A stretch of DNA of 64,000 bases from NCBI RefSeq assembly GCF_001421785.1, contig NZ_LMLB01000001.1, positions 1,159,962 to 1,223,961 on the forward strand, read 5' to 3'. The stretch is from Sphingomonas sp. Leaf33. GTDB taxonomy: Bacteria > Pseudomonadota > Alphaproteobacteria > Sphingomonadales > Sphingomonadaceae. This document shows positions 16,886 through 29,219 of the stretch, in pieces (the first letter of the stretch is position 1; every line of letters begins with the position of its first letter). The translations under genes were made by a program, and so were the position numbers. The notes under the pieces are model-generated. The model was not told the origin of the DNA. It saw only the letters and a program-made list of their open reading frames with translations, and did not search any database.

Positions 16886-16971
16886 CCGTTCGCCCTGAGC
16901 TTGTCGAAGGGCTGCACTTCTTCCGAAGTGAAGAAGGAAGGACAGGGCTTCGACAAGCTCAGCCCGAACGG
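16886..16971. repeat. Dispersed paired inverted repeat, copy C, inside the str operon
   Basis: Arms CCGTTCGCCCTGAGCTTGTC and GACAAGCTCAGCCCGAACGG are perfect inverted copies. The core holds a further CACTTCTTCC/GAAGTGAAGAAG pairing. It lies between rpsG and fusA, inside a normally compact essential operon. Confidence 0.9.
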
Positions 16972-17035
16972 GTTGGGACTCGGAGCCCTCATACGCATTT
17001 AGCCCGCCGCACAGTCGGCACAGGAGTGAACGATC

Positions 17036-19129
<2,094 letters not shown>

Positions 19130-19136
19130 GGCGCAC

Positions 19137-19228
19137 GGGGCCAAGGCGACTTGGCCCCGAGACGCCGAAAGGCCGGCCGGCCGTGGCGACGCCACGGTCC
19201 GACGACAGCGGATTAACTCCGCTGTCGG
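19137..19228 (+). repeat. Three-hairpin 3' element, copy 3 (fusA-tuf spacer)
   Basis: Hairpin 0 (GGGGCCAAG, loop GCGA, CTTGGCCCC; 19137-19158) is followed by GGCCGGC (19171), hairpin 1 (CCGTGGC-GAC-GCCACGG, 19181-19197), linker TCCGACGA (19198-19205) and hairpin 2 with a ten-pair stem (CGACAGCGGA, loop TTAAC, TCCGCTGTCG; 19203-19227). The order matches the copies at 3268 and 40795, while the stem sequences differ but pair. Confidence 0.6.
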
Positions 19229-19340
19229 CCCTTCCATCGGGGAGGGGGCTGGAAATCAATCGAATCCCTCGCTAAGGGGCCGCGTCCAGCACGCGGCACC
19301 GCTCGCGAACAAGACAATTCAGACCAGAAGGTAGGAAACA

Positions 19341-20537
19341 ATGGCCAAGGCAAAATTCGAGCGGAACAAGCCGCACCTGAACATCGGCACCATCGGTCAC
19401 GTCGACCATGGCAAGACGTCGCTGACCGCCGCGATCACCAAGATCCTGGCAGAGAACGTTGCCGGCAACGCCGCCGTCGACTTCGCGAACATCGACAAGG
19501 CGCCGGAAGAGCGTGAGCGCGGCATCACCATCTCGACCGCGCACGTCGAGTACGAGACCGACGCGCGTCACTATGCGCACGTCGACTGCCCAGGCCACGC
19601 CGACTATGTGAAGAACATGATCACCGGTGCCGCCCAGATGGACGGCGCGATCCTGGTCGTCGCCGCGACCGACGGTCCGATGCCGCAGACCAAGGAGCAC
19701 ATCCTGCTCGCGCGTCAGGTCGGCGTGCCGACGATGGTCGTCTTCCTCAACAAGTGCGACCTGGTCGACGACGAGGAAATCCTCGAGCTGGTCGAAATGG
19801 AAGTCCGCGAAGAGCTCAGCAAGCGCGAGTTCGACGGCGACAACATTCCGATCATCCGTGGCTCGGCGACCGCCGCCCTCAACGGCACCGACGACAAGCT
19901 GGGCAAGGACGCCGTCCTGGCCCTGATGGCCGCCGTCGACGAATCGATCCCGCAGCCGGATCGTCCGCTCGACAAGCCGTTCATGATGCCGATCGAAGAC
20001 GTGTTCTCGATCTCGGGCCGCGGCACCGTCGTGACCGGCCGCGTCGAGACCGGCATCGTCAAGGTCGGTGAGGAAGTCGAGATCGTCGGCATCCAGGACA
20101 CTGTCCGCAAGACCACTGTCACGGGCGTCGAAATGTTCCGCAAGCTGCTCGACCAGGGCCAGGCCGGCGACAACATCGGCGCGCTGATCCGCGGCGTGGG
20201 CCGTGAAGAAGTCGAGCGTGGCCAGGTTCTGGCCAAGCCGGGTTCGATCAAGCCGCACACCGACTTCAAGTCGGAAGTGTACGTGCTGTCGAAGGACGAG
20301 GGTGGTCGTCACACGCCGTTCTTCGCCAACTATCGCCCGCAGTTCTACTTCCGTACGACCGACGTGACCGGCACGATCGAGCTGCCGGAAGGCACCGAGA
20401 TGGTGATGCCGGGCGACAACGTCGCTCTCGGCATCAAGCTGATCGCGCCGATCGCCATGGACGTGGGCCAGCGCTTCACGATCCGCGAAGGCGGCCGCAC
20501 CGTCGGTGCAGGCGTCGTGGCGACGATCGAGAAGTAA
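19341..20537 (+). CDS. tuf: Elongation factor Tu
   Basis: A 398-residue GTPase that delivers aminoacyl-tRNA to the ribosome. G1 [11 protein letters not shown], effector [25 protein letters not shown] and NKCD are all present. Full length. Last gene of the str operon; a strong terminator follows 28 bp after the stop. Whether a second tuf exists elsewhere cannot be seen. Confidence 0.98.
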   Translation: MAKAKFERNKPHLNIGTIGHVDHGKTSLTAAITKILAENVAGNAAVDFANIDKAPEERERGITISTAHVEYETDARHYAHVDCPGHADYVKNMITGAAQMDGAILVVAATDGPMPQTKEHILLARQVGVPTMVVFLNKCDLVDDEEILELVEMEVREELSKREFDGDNIPIIRGSATAALNGTDDKLGKDAVLALMAAVDESIPQPDRPLDKPFMMPIEDVFSISGRGTVVTGRVETGIVKVGEEVEIVGIQDTVRKTTVTGVEMFRKLLDQGQAGDNIGALIRGVGREEVERGQVLAKPGSIKPHTDFKSEVYVLSKDEGGRHTPFFANYRPQFYFRTTDVTGTIELPEGTEMVMPGDNVALGIKLIAPIAMDVGQRFTIREGGRTVGAGVVATIEK

Positions 20538-20565
20538 GCTTCGCCCGAAAGGGCTGAGTTCGAAG

Positions 20566-20600
20566 AGCCCGGCTTCCCCAAGGGGAGGCCGGGCTTTTTT
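20566..20600 (+). terminator. Rho-independent terminator after tuf
   Basis: AGCCCGGC (20566-20573) pairs with GCCGGGCT (20588-20595), with an inner CTTCCCC/GGGGAG pairing, and is followed by six T. It ends the str operon, so S10 genes need their own promoter. Confidence 0.88.
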
Positions 20601-20716
20601 CGTTCTGGGGCGGGTAAGGGGCGTGTGGTTGGGCGGACGCTTCGTTTAGGGGCGGGGAAGGGACGTGCTCTCCTGCCGACGCAGGGAAGCGATGCGCGCG
20701 GCGTAACCCCACCCGT

Positions 20717-20824
20717 CCGTCACCCCGGCGAAGGCCGGGGTCCACCGCGCCGCGACGGACTCCGCAGAGGCTCAAGTCCTTCCACGAGCCTCCCGATGGA
20801 CCCCGGCCTTCGCCGGGATGACGG
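20717..20824. repeat. Paired inverted repeat of the CCCCGGCGAAGGCCGGGG type
   Basis: CGTCACCCCGGCGAAGGCCG (start of the left arm, 20718) and its inverted copy ending GCCTTCGCCGGGATGACGG (20824) flank about 52 bp. Each arm is also a hairpin by itself. This kind of sequence is common between genes of alphaproteobacteria. Together with copy D it fills the tuf-rpsJ interval; 20601-20716 also has an imperfect direct repeat GGGGCGGG(T/G)AAGGG. Confidence 0.8.
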
Positions 20825-20854
20825 ATGGGGGGAGGGGTGGGGCGCGACTCCCTC

Positions 20855-20950
20855 CTTTCGTGCTGAGCTTGTCGAAGCACCGTACTACGATACAGTTGCT
20901 ATGGCCTTGCGGCACGAAGACCGGTGCTTAGACAGGCTCAGCACGAACGG
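20855..20950. repeat. Dispersed paired inverted repeat, copy D
   Basis: Left arm CTTTCGTGCTGAGCTTGTCG and right arm AGACAGGCTCAGCACGAACG. The right arm ends directly against the Shine-Dalgarno GGAAGG of the lipoprotein gene. The core lacks the TTCTTC pairing of other copies but contains GCGGCACGAAGAC. Confidence 0.8.
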
Positions 20951-20959
20951 GGAAGGCAC

Positions 20960-21463
20960 ATGGCGAAGACGGCACATCGATGGGCGTCTGCCATCGTGAG
21001 CGCGACCCTTGCGGCGTGCCAGCCCGCCCCGCCGCCACCACCGCCCGCAAACGTCAGCTTCGACGGCCTGCCCGTCACCGGCACCCGAGCCTTTGCCGAG
21101 CAGCTCGGCTTCACGCCGTGCATCGATACCGGCAGCGCACTGCGGTGCCGCCGTGGTGGCGTCACGATCCTCGGGGCCGGGCCGTATCAGGGCGCGGTCG
21201 ATGTCGCGAGGCGGCAGGCGGCCGGCTTCTCCCAGCTCACGCTGTGGCACGATACCGATCAGTCGGCGCTGTTCGCTGTCGTGGAGGCGCTGGGCATCCG
21301 GGGTTGGCAGCGGTGCCGGACGGGTTCGGAAAACCAGGGCGACCAGGAAATCTGGACGAAGGCCGGAGCGCGGGTCCGCTTCTCGATGGACCTGAGCTAC
21401 TGGGGCAAGCGCCGCCTGCGCGTCCTGCCCGAAGCGGGGCAGGCGACCGGAAAATGCTGGTGA
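20960..21463 (+). CDS. Putative lipoprotein of unknown function
   Basis: A 167-residue protein with a lipobox LAAC (Cys20) after a short basic N-terminus and hydrophobic stretch. Gln follows the Cys, which fits outer-membrane sorting, and a proline run ([10 protein letters not shown]) follows. The mature part has four more Cys (C49, C57, about C118 and near the C-terminal CW). ATG 20960 has GGAAGG four bases upstream. It stands alone between two repeats and rpsJ, after the tuf terminator. No family was recognised. Confidence 0.75.
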   Translation: MAKTAHRWASAIVSATLAACQPAPPPPPPANVSFDGLPVTGTRAFAEQLGFTPCIDTGSALRCRRGGVTILGAGPYQGAVDVARRQAAGFSQLTLWHDTDQSALFAVVEALGIRGWQRCRTGSENQGDQEIWTKAGARVRFSMDLSYWGKRRLRVLPEAGQATGKCW

Positions 21464-21500
21464 TGCGCGCGGGCACTCGTCGCTTTTTCGTGTCCCGGGG

Positions 21501-21529
21501 TTGATCCCGTCCTGACTCGCCTGTAAGGG
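21501..21529 (+). promoter_or_regulatory. Candidate promoter of rpsJ
   Basis: TTGATC (21501-21506), 17-bp spacer, TAAGGG (21524-21529), 72 bp before rpsJ. The same -10 with the same spacer recurs before rplC. A hairpin AACCCCGGCAACGGGGT-like pairing lies in the leader (about 21557-21572). Confidence 0.45.
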
Positions 21530-21600
21530 CCCGCGTCTCAGTTAGGTTCAACAGCAAGAACCCCGGCAACGGGGTCCGCTCTTTCGCATCGGTAGGGTAC

Positions 21601-21909
21601 ATGGACAACAATATCCGCATTCGTCTGAAGGCGTTCGACCACCGCGTGCTCGATGCCGCGACCGGCGAGATCGCCGACACCGCGCGCCGCACCGGCGCTC
21701 TGATCCGTGGTCCGATCCCGCTTCCGACCAAGATCGAGAAGTTCACGGTCAACCGTGGTCCCCACATCGACAAGAAGAGCCGCGAGCAGTTCGAGGTGCG
21801 CACGTACAAGCGTATGCTCGACATCGTGCAGCCGACCGCCAACACGGTCGACGCGCTGATGAAGCTCGACCTGGCCGCCGGCGTCGACGTCGAGATCAAG
21901 CTGGCATAA
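21601..21909 (+). CDS. rpsJ: 30S ribosomal protein S10
   Basis: A 102-residue S10 ([18 protein letters not shown]), full length; also NusE in transcription antitermination. It normally heads the S10 operon directly in front of rplC, but here 326 bp separate the two. Confidence 0.98.
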   Translation: MDNNIRIRLKAFDHRVLDAATGEIADTARRTGALIRGPIPLPTKIEKFTVNRGPHIDKKSREQFEVRTYKRMLDIVQPTANTVDALMKLDLAAGVDVEIKLA

Positions 21910-21961
21910 TTCCACGCCGCCTTGTCCATCCCGGGCATGGCGGTGAAGCGGGGTGGTCCTG

Positions 21962-21990
21962 TTGACGGAAGCGGTCGCTTCCCCTAAGGG
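21962..21990 (+). promoter_or_regulatory. Candidate promoter of the rplC operon
   Basis: TTGACG (21962-21967), 17-bp spacer, TAAGGG (21985-21990), followed by a leader of about 240 nt before rplC. Confidence 0.5.
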
Positions 21991-22235
21991 GCCATCTCCC
22001 GCCGCGGGTTTACCCGCTGCGTGCTGAGAATCGCTTCGGCGATCCTCACGAAAGCAGGGATACCGGCCAGTCACCGACTGGCGCCTGAGTCCCCGTCTTT
22101 CGCTTTATGACGAAGCGAAAACGCTGGCCCTGACGGGGGCACTTGGAATTGGGCTGGCCCTTCGACGTAGTCGGGGGGTCTTTTCGTTGGCACGCTCCCG
22201 GGAACGGGAGCCTCTGTTTGGAAGGAATACGCATC
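21991..22235 (+). promoter_or_regulatory. Structured leader of rplC, possible ribosomal-protein autoregulation site
   Basis: The 245-nt stretch between promoter and rplC holds three hairpins: GAG-A-ATCGC-TTCG-GCGAT-C-CTC (near 22026-22048), TTTCGCTT-N7-AAGCGAAA (near 22098) and the perfect GCTCCCG-GGAA-CGGGAGC (22194-22211) 25 nt before the start. In E. coli the S10 leader is the target of L4, whose gene here is next but one. Autoregulation is inferred from position only. Confidence 0.4.
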
Positions 22236-22973
22236 ATGCGCACAGGCGTGATCGCGAAGAAGTTGGGCATGACCCGGCTGTTTCAGGACGATGGGCGCCA
22301 CGTGCCCGTGACCGTCCTGCAGCTCGATGGTCTCCAGGTCGTCGCACGCAAGGAAAACGACCGTGACGGTTATGTCGCGGTGCAGCTGGGCGCGGGCAGC
22401 GCCAAGGCCAAGAATGTCGCCAAGCCGCAGCGCGGCATGTTCGGCAAGGCCGAGGTCGAGCCCAAGGCGATCCTGGCGGAATTCCGCGTGACCGAGGATA
22501 ACCTGCTCGACGTCGGTGCCGAGATTTCGGCAGAACATTACATCGCCGGCCAGATGGTCGACGTCCAGGGCACGACCCAGGGCAAGGGCTTCGCCGGTGC
22601 CATGAAGCGCTGGGGCTTCGGCGGTCTGCGCGCGACGCACGGCGTGTCGGTCTCGCACCGTTCGCACGGTTCGACCGGTAACCGCCAGGACCCGGGCCGC
22701 GTCTTCAAGAACAAGAAGATGGCCGGCCACATGGGCGCCCGCACCCGCACCCAGCAGAACCTCGAGATCGTCTCGACGGATGCAGAGCGCGGCCTGATCT
22801 TCGTGAAGGGCTCGGTGCCCGGCTCGAAGGGTGGCTGGCTGCTCGTCAAGGACTCGGTCAAGCTGAAGCCGAACCAGGACGCGCCGCGTCCGGCCGGCCT
22901 GAAGCAGGCCGCCAACACCAATACCGCTGACGCTGCTACGGCAACGCCCGCGACCGACGGCCAGGAGGGCTGA
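22236..22973 (+). CDS. rplC: 50S ribosomal protein L3
   Basis: A 245-residue L3 that starts 23S assembly. It begins [16 protein letters not shown]; the conserved central loop [14 protein letters not shown] is present. A low-complexity Asn/Thr/Ala tail of about 30 residues extends the C-terminus, as is seen in alphaproteobacteria. GGAAGGAA lies 7-14 bases before the ATG. Confidence 0.97.
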   Translation: MRTGVIAKKLGMTRLFQDDGRHVPVTVLQLDGLQVVARKENDRDGYVAVQLGAGSAKAKNVAKPQRGMFGKAEVEPKAILAEFRVTEDNLLDVGAEISAEHYIAGQMVDVQGTTQGKGFAGAMKRWGFGGLRATHGVSVSHRSHGSTGNRQDPGRVFKNKKMAGHMGARTRTQQNLEIVSTDAERGLIFVKGSVPGSKGGWLLVKDSVKLKPNQDAPRPAGLKQAANTNTADAATATPATDGQEG

Positions 22974-22975
22974 AC

Positions 22976-23602
22976 GTGAAGGTCAAGGTTCAATCCTTCG
23001 CCGGTACGAATGCGGCAGATGTCGAGCTGAACGACGAGGTCTTCGGCCTCGAACCGCGCGCCGACATTCTGCACCGCGTCGTCACCTGGCAGCTCGAGAA
23101 GCGTCGCGCGACCGCGCGTGGCACTCGCGAGCGTTCGGACGTCGCTCGCACCGGCAAGAAGCTCGGTCGTCAGAAGGGCGGCGGTGTCGCCCGTCACGGT
23201 GATCGCCGCGCTCCGGTGTTCGTCGGTGGTGGTAAGGCGCACGGTGCGCGTGTTCGCGACTTCAATCCGTCGCTGAACAAGAAGATTCGCGCACTCGGCC
23301 TGAAGATGGCTCTGTCGAGCCATGCCAAGGCGGGCACGCTGGTCGTCATGGACACGCTGAACGTCGACGGCAACAAGACCAAGACGCTCAAGGGCGACCT
23401 CGCGAAGCTCGGCTTCGGCAAGACCGCGCTGGTCATCGATGGCGATGCCGTCGAGACGAGCTTCGCTCTGGCCGCGGGCAACCTGCGCGAAGTCAGCATC
23501 CTACCGGCCGTGGGCGCCAACGTCTACGACATCCTGAAGCATGACACGCTGGTGCTGACCCGCGCCGCTGTCGAGAAGCTGGAGGCGCGCTTCAATGGCT
23601 AA
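22976..23602 (+). CDS. rplD: 50S ribosomal protein L4
   Basis: A 208-residue L4. It starts at GTG 22976 with AGGAGG upstream, 3 bp after the rplC stop. The [22 protein letters not shown] loop region, lining the peptide exit tunnel, is intact. In enterobacteria L4 represses the S10 operon; whether it does so here is unknown. Confidence 0.97.
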   Translation: MKVKVQSFAGTNAADVELNDEVFGLEPRADILHRVVTWQLEKRRATARGTRERSDVARTGKKLGRQKGGGVARHGDRRAPVFVGGGKAHGARVRDFNPSLNKKIRALGLKMALSSHAKAGTLVVMDTLNVDGNKTKTLKGDLAKLGFGKTALVIDGDAVETSFALAAGNLREVSILPAVGANVYDILKHDTLVLTRAAVEKLEARFNG

Positions 23603-23909
23603 GCCGCAGAAAGCCGCGGTCGCGAACCGCCACTACGACGTCATCCTGGCGCCGCACATCACCGAGAAGTCGACGCTGATCAGCGAAGCCAATGCGGTGG
23701 TGTTCAAGGTCGCCAACGACGCATCGAAGCCTGAGATCAAAGCTGCCGTCGAGGCGCTGTTCAACGTCACCGTCACCGGTGTGAACACGCTGGTCCAGAA
23801 GGGCAAGACGAAGCGCTGGAAGGGCACGCCCTACAGCCGCAGCGACATGAAGAAGGCGATTGTCACGCTGAAGGACGGCGACTCGATCGACGTCACCACG
23901 GGGGTCTGA
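23595..23909 (+). CDS. rplW: 50S ribosomal protein L23
   Basis: A 104-residue L23 at the tunnel exit, the docking point for trigger factor, SRP and SecYEG. Contains [19 protein letters not shown] and ends TTGV. It overlaps rplD by 8 bp. Confidence 0.97.
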   Translation: MAKPQKAAVANRHYDVILAPHITEKSTLISEANAVVFKVANDASKPEIKAAVEALFNVTVTGVNTLVQKGKTKRWKGTPYSRSDMKKAIVTLKDGDSIDVTTGV

Positions 23910-23914
23910 GGGTC

Positions 23915-24751
23915 ATGGCACTCAAGAATTACAACCCCACTTCGCCCGGCGTCCGCGGCCTGATCCTGGTCGACCGCTCGGCGCTGTGGAAGGGCCGTCC
24001 GGTCAAGGCGCTCACCGAGGGCAAGACCAAGACGGGTGGCCGCAACAACAAGGGCCATGTGACCTCGCGCGGCATCGCCGGCGGTCACAAGCAGCGCTAT
24101 CGCATCATCGACTTCAAGCGTCGTACGTGGGATATCGAAGGCACCGTCGAGCGGATCGAATATGATCCCAACCGCACCGCGTTCATCGCGCTGGTGTCGT
24201 ACGGCGACGCGGCGGACCAGGCCTACATCATCGCTCCCCAGCGCCTCGGCGTCGGTGACAAGGTGATCGCGGGCAAGAAGACCGACGTGAAGCCGGGCAA
24301 CGCGATGGAGCTGGGCTCGGTGCCGGTCGGCACGATCGTCCACAACGTCGAGATGAAGCCGGGCAAGGGCGGCCAGATCGCCCGTTCGGCAGGCACGTAC
24401 GTTCAGGTCGTCGGTCGTGATCGCGGCATGGTCATCGTCCGTCTGAACTCGGGCGAGCAGCGCTACATCCACGCCAACTGCATGGCGACGATCGGTGCGG
24501 TGTCCAACCCCGACAACCAGAACCAGAACCTCGGCAAGGCCGGCCGCAATCGCTGGCTGGGCAAGCGCCCGCTGACCCGCGGCGTCGCCAAGAACCCGGT
24601 CGACCACCCGCACGGCGGTGGTGAAGGCCGGACCTCGGGCGGCCGTCATCCGGTCACCCCGTGGGGCAAGCCGACGAAGGGTGCGCGCACCCGTCACAAC
24701 AAGGCGACGGACAAGATGATCATCCGCAGCCGCCACGCGAGGAAGAAGTAA
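23915..24751 (+). CDS. rplB: 50S ribosomal protein L2
   Basis: A 278-residue L2, needed for subunit joining and peptidyl-transferase structure. The C-terminal [19 protein letters not shown] with the conserved His is present. It lies 5 bp after rplW; its TAA overlaps the ATG of rpsS. Confidence 0.98.
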   Translation: MALKNYNPTSPGVRGLILVDRSALWKGRPVKALTEGKTKTGGRNNKGHVTSRGIAGGHKQRYRIIDFKRRTWDIEGTVERIEYDPNRTAFIALVSYGDAADQAYIIAPQRLGVGDKVIAGKKTDVKPGNAMELGSVPVGTIVHNVEMKPGKGGQIARSAGTYVQVVGRDRGMVIVRLNSGEQRYIHANCMATIGAVSNPDNQNQNLGKAGRNRWLGKRPLTRGVAKNPVDHPHGGGEGRTSGGRHPVTPWGKPTKGARTRHNKATDKMIIRSRHARKK

Positions 24752-25029
24752 TGGCTCGCTCCGTCTGGAAGGGTCCGTTCGTGGACCTGAACCTTCTGAA
24801 GAAGGCAGAGGCCGCTCAGGACGCCGGCACCCGTGCCGGTGCGATCAAGACCTGGTCGCGTCGTTCCACCATCCTGCCGCAGTTCGTCGGCCTGACCTTC
24901 AGCGTCTACAACGGCCGCAAGCACGTGCCGGTGTCGGTGAACGAGGACATGGTTGGCATGAAGCTCGGTGAGTTTGCGCCGACCCGGTTCTTCCCGGGCC
25001 ATGCCGCTGACAAGAAGGGCAAGCGCTGA
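24751..25029 (+). CDS. rpsS: 30S ribosomal protein S19
   Basis: A 92-residue S19 ([18 protein letters not shown]). The start was set at 24751, where TAATG couples it to rplB. Head protein that contacts S13 and the A-site tRNA. Confidence 0.97.
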   Translation: MARSVWKGPFVDLNLLKKAEAAQDAGTRAGAIKTWSRRSTILPQFVGLTFSVYNGRKHVPVSVNEDMVGMKLGEFAPTRFFPGHAADKKGKR

Positions 25030-25405
25030 TGTCTAAGGATAAGGCTCCCCGTCGCGTCGCCGACAACGAAGCGCTGTCGGTCGGCACGCAGATCCGCGGT
25101 TCGGCGCAGAAGCTGAACCTGGTCGCCGGGCTGATCCGCGGCCGCAAGGTCGGTGACGCGCTGAACATCCTCGCCTTCTCGAAGAAGGCGATGGCTGTCG
25201 ATGCGCGCAAGGTGCTCGCCTCCGCGATCGCCAACGCCGAGAACAACCACAACCTGGACGTCGACGCCCTCGTCGTCGCCGAGGCGTCGGTCGGCAAGTC
25301 GATCACCATGAAGCGCTTCGCGACGCGCGGCCGTGGCAAGTCCACCCGCATCCTGAAGCCGTTCAGCCGTCTGCGCATCGTCGTGCGCGAGCAGGAAGAA
25401 GCGTA

Positions 25406-25406
<1 letters not shown>
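25029..25406 (+). CDS. rplV: 50S ribosomal protein L22
   Basis: A 125-residue L22 whose beta-hairpin reaches the exit tunnel. The hairpin region [20 protein letters not shown] is intact. TGATG couples it to rpsS. Confidence 0.97.
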
Positions 25407-26116
<710 letters not shown>

Positions 26117-26126
26117 GGGCTAGATC

Positions 26127-26558
26127 ATGCTGCAACCGAAAAAGACCAAGTTCCGCAAGCAGTTCAAGGGCCGCATCCATGGTGTGGCCAAGGGCGGCAC
26201 GGACCTGAACTTCGGCTCGTACGGGCTGAAGGCGATGGAGCCGGAGCGGATCACCGCACGCCAGATCGAGGCGGCTCGCCGTGCGATCACGCGCCACATC
26301 AAGCGCCAGGGTCGCCTCTGGATCCGCATCTTCCCGGACGTCGCCGTTTCGTCGAAGCCGGCCGAAGTCCGCATGGGCTCGGGCAAGGGTGCGCCGGAAT
26401 ATTGGGCCGCGCGCGTCAAGCCGGGTCGCATTCTGTTCGAACTGGACGGTGTCGCGGGTCCGCTCGCCGCAGAAGCGTTCGAGCGTGCGGCCATGAAGCT
26501 GCCGATCAAGACCAAGGTCGTCGCGCGCCTCGGCGACACGTCGCACCTGGAAGGATAA
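26127..26558 (+). CDS. rplP: 50S ribosomal protein L16
   Basis: A 143-residue L16 at the A-site tRNA elbow. [17 protein letters not shown] start, [12 protein letters not shown] mid-region. It follows rpsC by 10 bp. Confidence 0.97.
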   Translation: MLQPKKTKFRKQFKGRIHGVAKGGTDLNFGSYGLKAMEPERITARQIEAARRAITRHIKRQGRLWIRIFPDVAVSSKPAEVRMGSGKGAPEYWAARVKPGRILFELDGVAGPLAAEAFERAAMKLPIKTKVVARLGDTSHLEG

Positions 26559-26562
26559 GACA

Positions 26563-26763
26563 ATGACGAAGGCAACCGATCTTCGCGCCAACAGCGACGA
26601 TCAGCTGAACGAGCAGCTGGGCAACCTGAAGCGCGAGCAGTTCAACCTGCGCTTCCAGGCGGCCACCAGCCAGCTCGAGAAGCCCAGCCGCGTCCGCGAA
26701 GTCCGTCGCGACATCGCACGCATCAAGACCCTGCAGGCGCAGCGCGCCGCAGCGGCCAAGTAA
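26563..26763 (+). CDS. rpmC: 50S ribosomal protein L29
   Basis: A 66-residue helical-hairpin protein near the tunnel exit. It contains [18 protein letters not shown] and ends AAAAK. It lies 4 bp after rplP. Confidence 0.96.
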   Translation: MTKATDLRANSDDQLNEQLGNLKREQFNLRFQAATSQLEKPSRVREVRRDIARIKTLQAQRAAAAK

Positions 26764-26776
26764 GGACTGAGAAGAC

Positions 26777-27067
26777 ATGCCGAAGCGCGTGCTGACCGGG
26801 GTGATCGTCTCGGACAAGACCGACAAGACGGTGGTTGTGAACGTGGAGCGCAAGGTCAAGCACCCGCTCTACGGCAAGATCATCCGCCGTTCGAAGAAGT
26901 ACCACGCCCATGACGAGGCGAACGAGTACAAGCAGGGCGAGACCGTGCGCATCGAAGAGACGGCGCCGATCTCGAAGCTGAAGACGTGGAAGGTCGTCGA
27001 GCGGGTCAACACCCACGCGACGCCGGAACGCGTCGAGCTGTCGGGCGAAGAGGCCGCAGCGGCGTAA
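26777..27067 (+). CDS. rpsQ: 30S ribosomal protein S17
   Basis: A 96-residue S17 ([21 protein letters not shown]), with an Ala-rich tail (SGEEAAAA) slightly longer than the E. coli protein. Last gene before the hairpin that separates the S10 and spc groups. Confidence 0.97.
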   Translation: MPKRVLTGVIVSDKTDKTVVVNVERKVKHPLYGKIIRRSKKYHAHDEANEYKQGETVRIEETAPISKLKTWKVVERVNTHATPERVELSGEEAAAA

Positions 27068-27136
27068 GCCAATCGCTCCGTCCCGATTTGCGCGTTGCCT
27101 TGTGCGATGCGGCAAGTTGGGGCAGGGGCTTTCGAC

Positions 27137-27172
27137 TTCGCCCGGTCCTGCAAAGGGACTGGGCGAAATTTT
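27137..27172 (+). terminator. Terminator-like hairpin between rpsQ and rplN
   Basis: TTCGCCCGGTCC (27137-27148), loop TGCAAAG, GGACTGGGCGAA (27156-27167), then ATTTT. Twelve pairs with one G-U, a weak T-run. It lies where the S10 and spc operons meet in E. coli. No convincing promoter was found in the 53 bp before rplN, so it may only attenuate. Confidence 0.6.
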
Positions 27173-27225
27173 AAGGCGGCGCCGGGTCGGTATCCGGTGC
27201 CAGATAGAGAGAAGGATACGGATCG

Positions 27226-27594
27226 ATGATCCAGATGCAGTCCAATCTCGACGTCGCTGACAACAGCGGCGCGAAGCGGGTGCAGTGCATCAAGGTGCTG
27301 GGCGGGTCGAAGCGTCGCTTCGCCGGCGTGGGCGACGTCATCGTCGTCAGCATCAAGGAAGCCGCTCCCCGTGGCAAGGTGAAGAAGGGTGACGTGCACC
27401 GCGCCGTCATCGTCCGCACCGCCAAGGACGTTCGCCGCGCCGATGGCTCGGTCATTCGTTTCGACGGCAACGCCGCCGTCCTGGTCAACAAGAACGAGGA
27501 GCCGATCGGCACCCGTATCTTCGGCCCGGTCGTCCGCGAGCTGCGTACGAAGGGTTTCATGAAGATCATCTCGCTTGCTCCGGAGGTGCTGTAA
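27226..27594 (+). CDS. rplN: 50S ribosomal protein L14
   Basis: A 122-residue L14 ([20 protein letters not shown]), part of inter-subunit bridges and the RsfS binding site. First gene of the spc-type group, with AGAGAAGGA upstream. Confidence 0.98.
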   Translation: MIQMQSNLDVADNSGAKRVQCIKVLGGSKRRFAGVGDVIVVSIKEAAPRGKVKKGDVHRAVIVRTAKDVRRADGSVIRFDGNAAVLVNKNEEPIGTRIFGPVVRELRTKGFMKIISLAPEVL

Positions 27595-27911
27595 TGGCTA
27601 CCGCGAAGATCAAGAAGGGTGACCGCGTCATCGTCCTGTCCGGCAAGGACAAGGGCAAGACGGGTGAAGTCACCGCGTCGCACCCGAAGGACGGCAAGGT
27701 CGTCGTGTCGGGCGTGAACATCGCCGTGCGCCACACCAAGCCGACGCAGGGCGACCCGCAGGGCGGCCTGAAGCGTTCGGAAGCGCCGCTGCACATCTCG
27801 AAGGTCGCGCACGTGACCGCCGACGGCAAGCCGACGCGCGTCCGGTTCGAGACCAAGGACGGCAAGAAGGTCCGCGTGGCCGTGAAGACCGGGGAGGCGA
27901 TCAATGGCTGA
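27594..27911 (+). CDS. rplX: 50S ribosomal protein L24
   Basis: A 105-residue L24 with KOW motif ([20 protein letters not shown]), an assembly initiator. Its ATG overlaps the rplN stop (TAATG). Confidence 0.97.
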   Translation: MATAKIKKGDRVIVLSGKDKGKTGEVTASHPKDGKVVVSGVNIAVRHTKPTQGDPQGGLKRSEAPLHISKVAHVTADGKPTRVRFETKDGKKVRVAVKTGEAING

Positions 27912-28491
27912 TGCTTACACGCCGCGCCTGCGCAAGCAGTATGACGAGAGCATCGCCAAGGCGATGCAGGAGAAGTTCGGGTACAAGAACGTGCTCGAGG
28001 TTCCGCGTCTCGACAAGATCGTGATCAACATGGGCGTCGGCGAGGCGACCCAGGACAAGAAGAAGGTCGACCAGGCTGCCTCCGAAATGGAGAAGATCGC
28101 CGGCCAGAAGCCTGTCATCACGAAGGCGAAGAAGTCGATCGCGCAGTTCCGTCTGCGCGAAGGCATGCCGATCGGCGTGAAGGTCACCCTTCGCCGCGAG
28201 CGCATGTACGAATTCCTCGATCGTCTCGTGACGATCGCGATGCCGCGTATCCGAGATTTCCGCGGGCTGAACCCCAAGTCGTTCGACGGCCGCGGCAATT
28301 ATGCGATGGGTCTGAGGGAACAGCTGATCTTCCCGGAAATCAGCTATGACAGCGTGGACAAGATCCGCGGCATGGACATCATCGTGACCACCACCGCGAA
28401 GACCGACGAGGAAGCGCGCGAGCTGCTCCGTCTGTTCGGCTTCCCCTTCATCGGCATGGTCGGCGACCAGGCCGAGAAGCAAGCGGCATAA
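27904..28491 (+). CDS. rplE: 50S ribosomal protein L5
   Basis: A 195-residue L5 that binds 5S rRNA and the P-site t[29 protein letters not shown] (in parts) and [18 protein letters not shown] are recognisable. It overlaps rplX by 8 bp. It has a longer N-terminus than E. coli L5, which is common in alphaproteobacteria. Confidence 0.97.
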   Translation: MADAYTPRLRKQYDESIAKAMQEKFGYKNVLEVPRLDKIVINMGVGEATQDKKKVDQAASEMEKIAGQKPVITKAKKSIAQFRLREGMPIGVKVTLRRERMYEFLDRLVTIAMPRIRDFRGLNPKSFDGRGNYAMGLREQLIFPEISYDSVDKIRGMDIIVTTTAKTDEEARELLRLFGFPFIGMVGDQAEKQAA

Positions 28492-28507
28492 AGAGAGCTT
28501 AAGTCCA

Positions 28508-28813
28508 ATGGCGAAACTGAGTTCGATCAACAAGAACGAGAAGCGCAAGCTGCTGGTGAAGAAGTACGCCGGCAAGTATGCGAAGCTCAAGGCGACCGCG
28601 AATGACGAGAGTCTCGACGAGACCGAGCGTCTGATCGCGCGTCTGAAGATGGCGGAAATCCCGCGCAACGGTAACCCGACGCGCATCCGCAATCGCTGCG
28701 AGCTGACCGGGCGCCCGCGCGCCTATTACCGCAAGTTCCGCCTCGCGCGTGTGATGCTGCGTGAACTGGCCAACAAGGGCCAGATCCCGGGTCTCACGAA
28801 GTCGAGCTGGTAA
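28508..28813 (+). CDS. rpsN: 30S ribosomal protein S14 (zinc-free form)
   Basis: A 101-residue long-form S14 (C-). [17 protein letters not shown] has a single Cys where the zinc form has two CxxC pairs, so it needs no zinc. It ends PGLTKSSW. Confidence 0.97.
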   Translation: MAKLSSINKNEKRKLLVKKYAGKYAKLKATANDESLDETERLIARLKMAEIPRNGNPTRIRNRCELTGRPRAYYRKFRLARVMLRELANKGQIPGLTKSSW

Positions 28814-28823
28814 GGGTAGCAAG

Positions 28824-29219
28824 ATGGCATTGACCGATCCCCTGGGTGATATGCTCACCCGCATCCGCAACGGCCAGCGTGCCCGCAAGGACAGCGTGCT
28901 GACCCCGGGTTCGAAGCTGCGCCAGCGCGTGCTCGATGTGCTTCAGCGCGAAGGCTACATCCGTGGCTACAGCGAAGAGCAGATGGGCCCCGCCGCCGGT
29001 ATCCGCATCGAGCTGAAGTATTTCGAGGGCCAGCCGGCGATCAAGCACGTCGCGCGCGTCTCGAAGCCGGGCCGCCGCGTCTATTCGGGTTCGACCGAAC
29101 TGCCGCGCGTCCGCAACGGCCTGGGCATCACCATCGTTTCGACGCCGAACGGCGTTCTGTCCGACGCCGAAGCGCGTGAGCAGAACGTCGGTGGCGAAGT
29201 GCTCGCGGAGGTGTTCTGA
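28824..29219 (+). CDS. rpsH: 30S ribosomal protein S8
   Basis: A 131-residue S8 ([20 protein letters not shown]), full length. ATG 28824 gives the family start; the longer frame runs back into rpsN. S8 represses spc translation in E. coli; not tested here. Its stop overlaps the rplF start (TGATG). Confidence 0.97.
   Translation: MALTDPLGDMLTRIRNGQRARKDSVLTPGSKLRQRVLDVLQREGYIRGYSEEQMGPAAGIRIELKYFEGQPAIKHVARVSKPGRRVYSGSTELPRVRNGLGITIVSTPNGVLSDAEAREQNVGGEVLAEVF

Noticed and set aside
16839..17035. A small frame across the rpsG-fusA spacer
   Set aside because: It is translated from the palindromic repeat and hairpin, with no ribosome site and no similarity between the six copies at protein level.
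20717..20824. An insertion sequence between tuf and rpsJ
   Set aside because: There is no transposase and no long terminal repeat, only two short palindromic repeat units.
22126..22235. A longer L3 starting at ATG 22143
   Set aside because: The extra 31 residues have no family match and run through the leader hairpins; [12 protein letters not shown] at 22236 with GGAAGGAA is the normal start.
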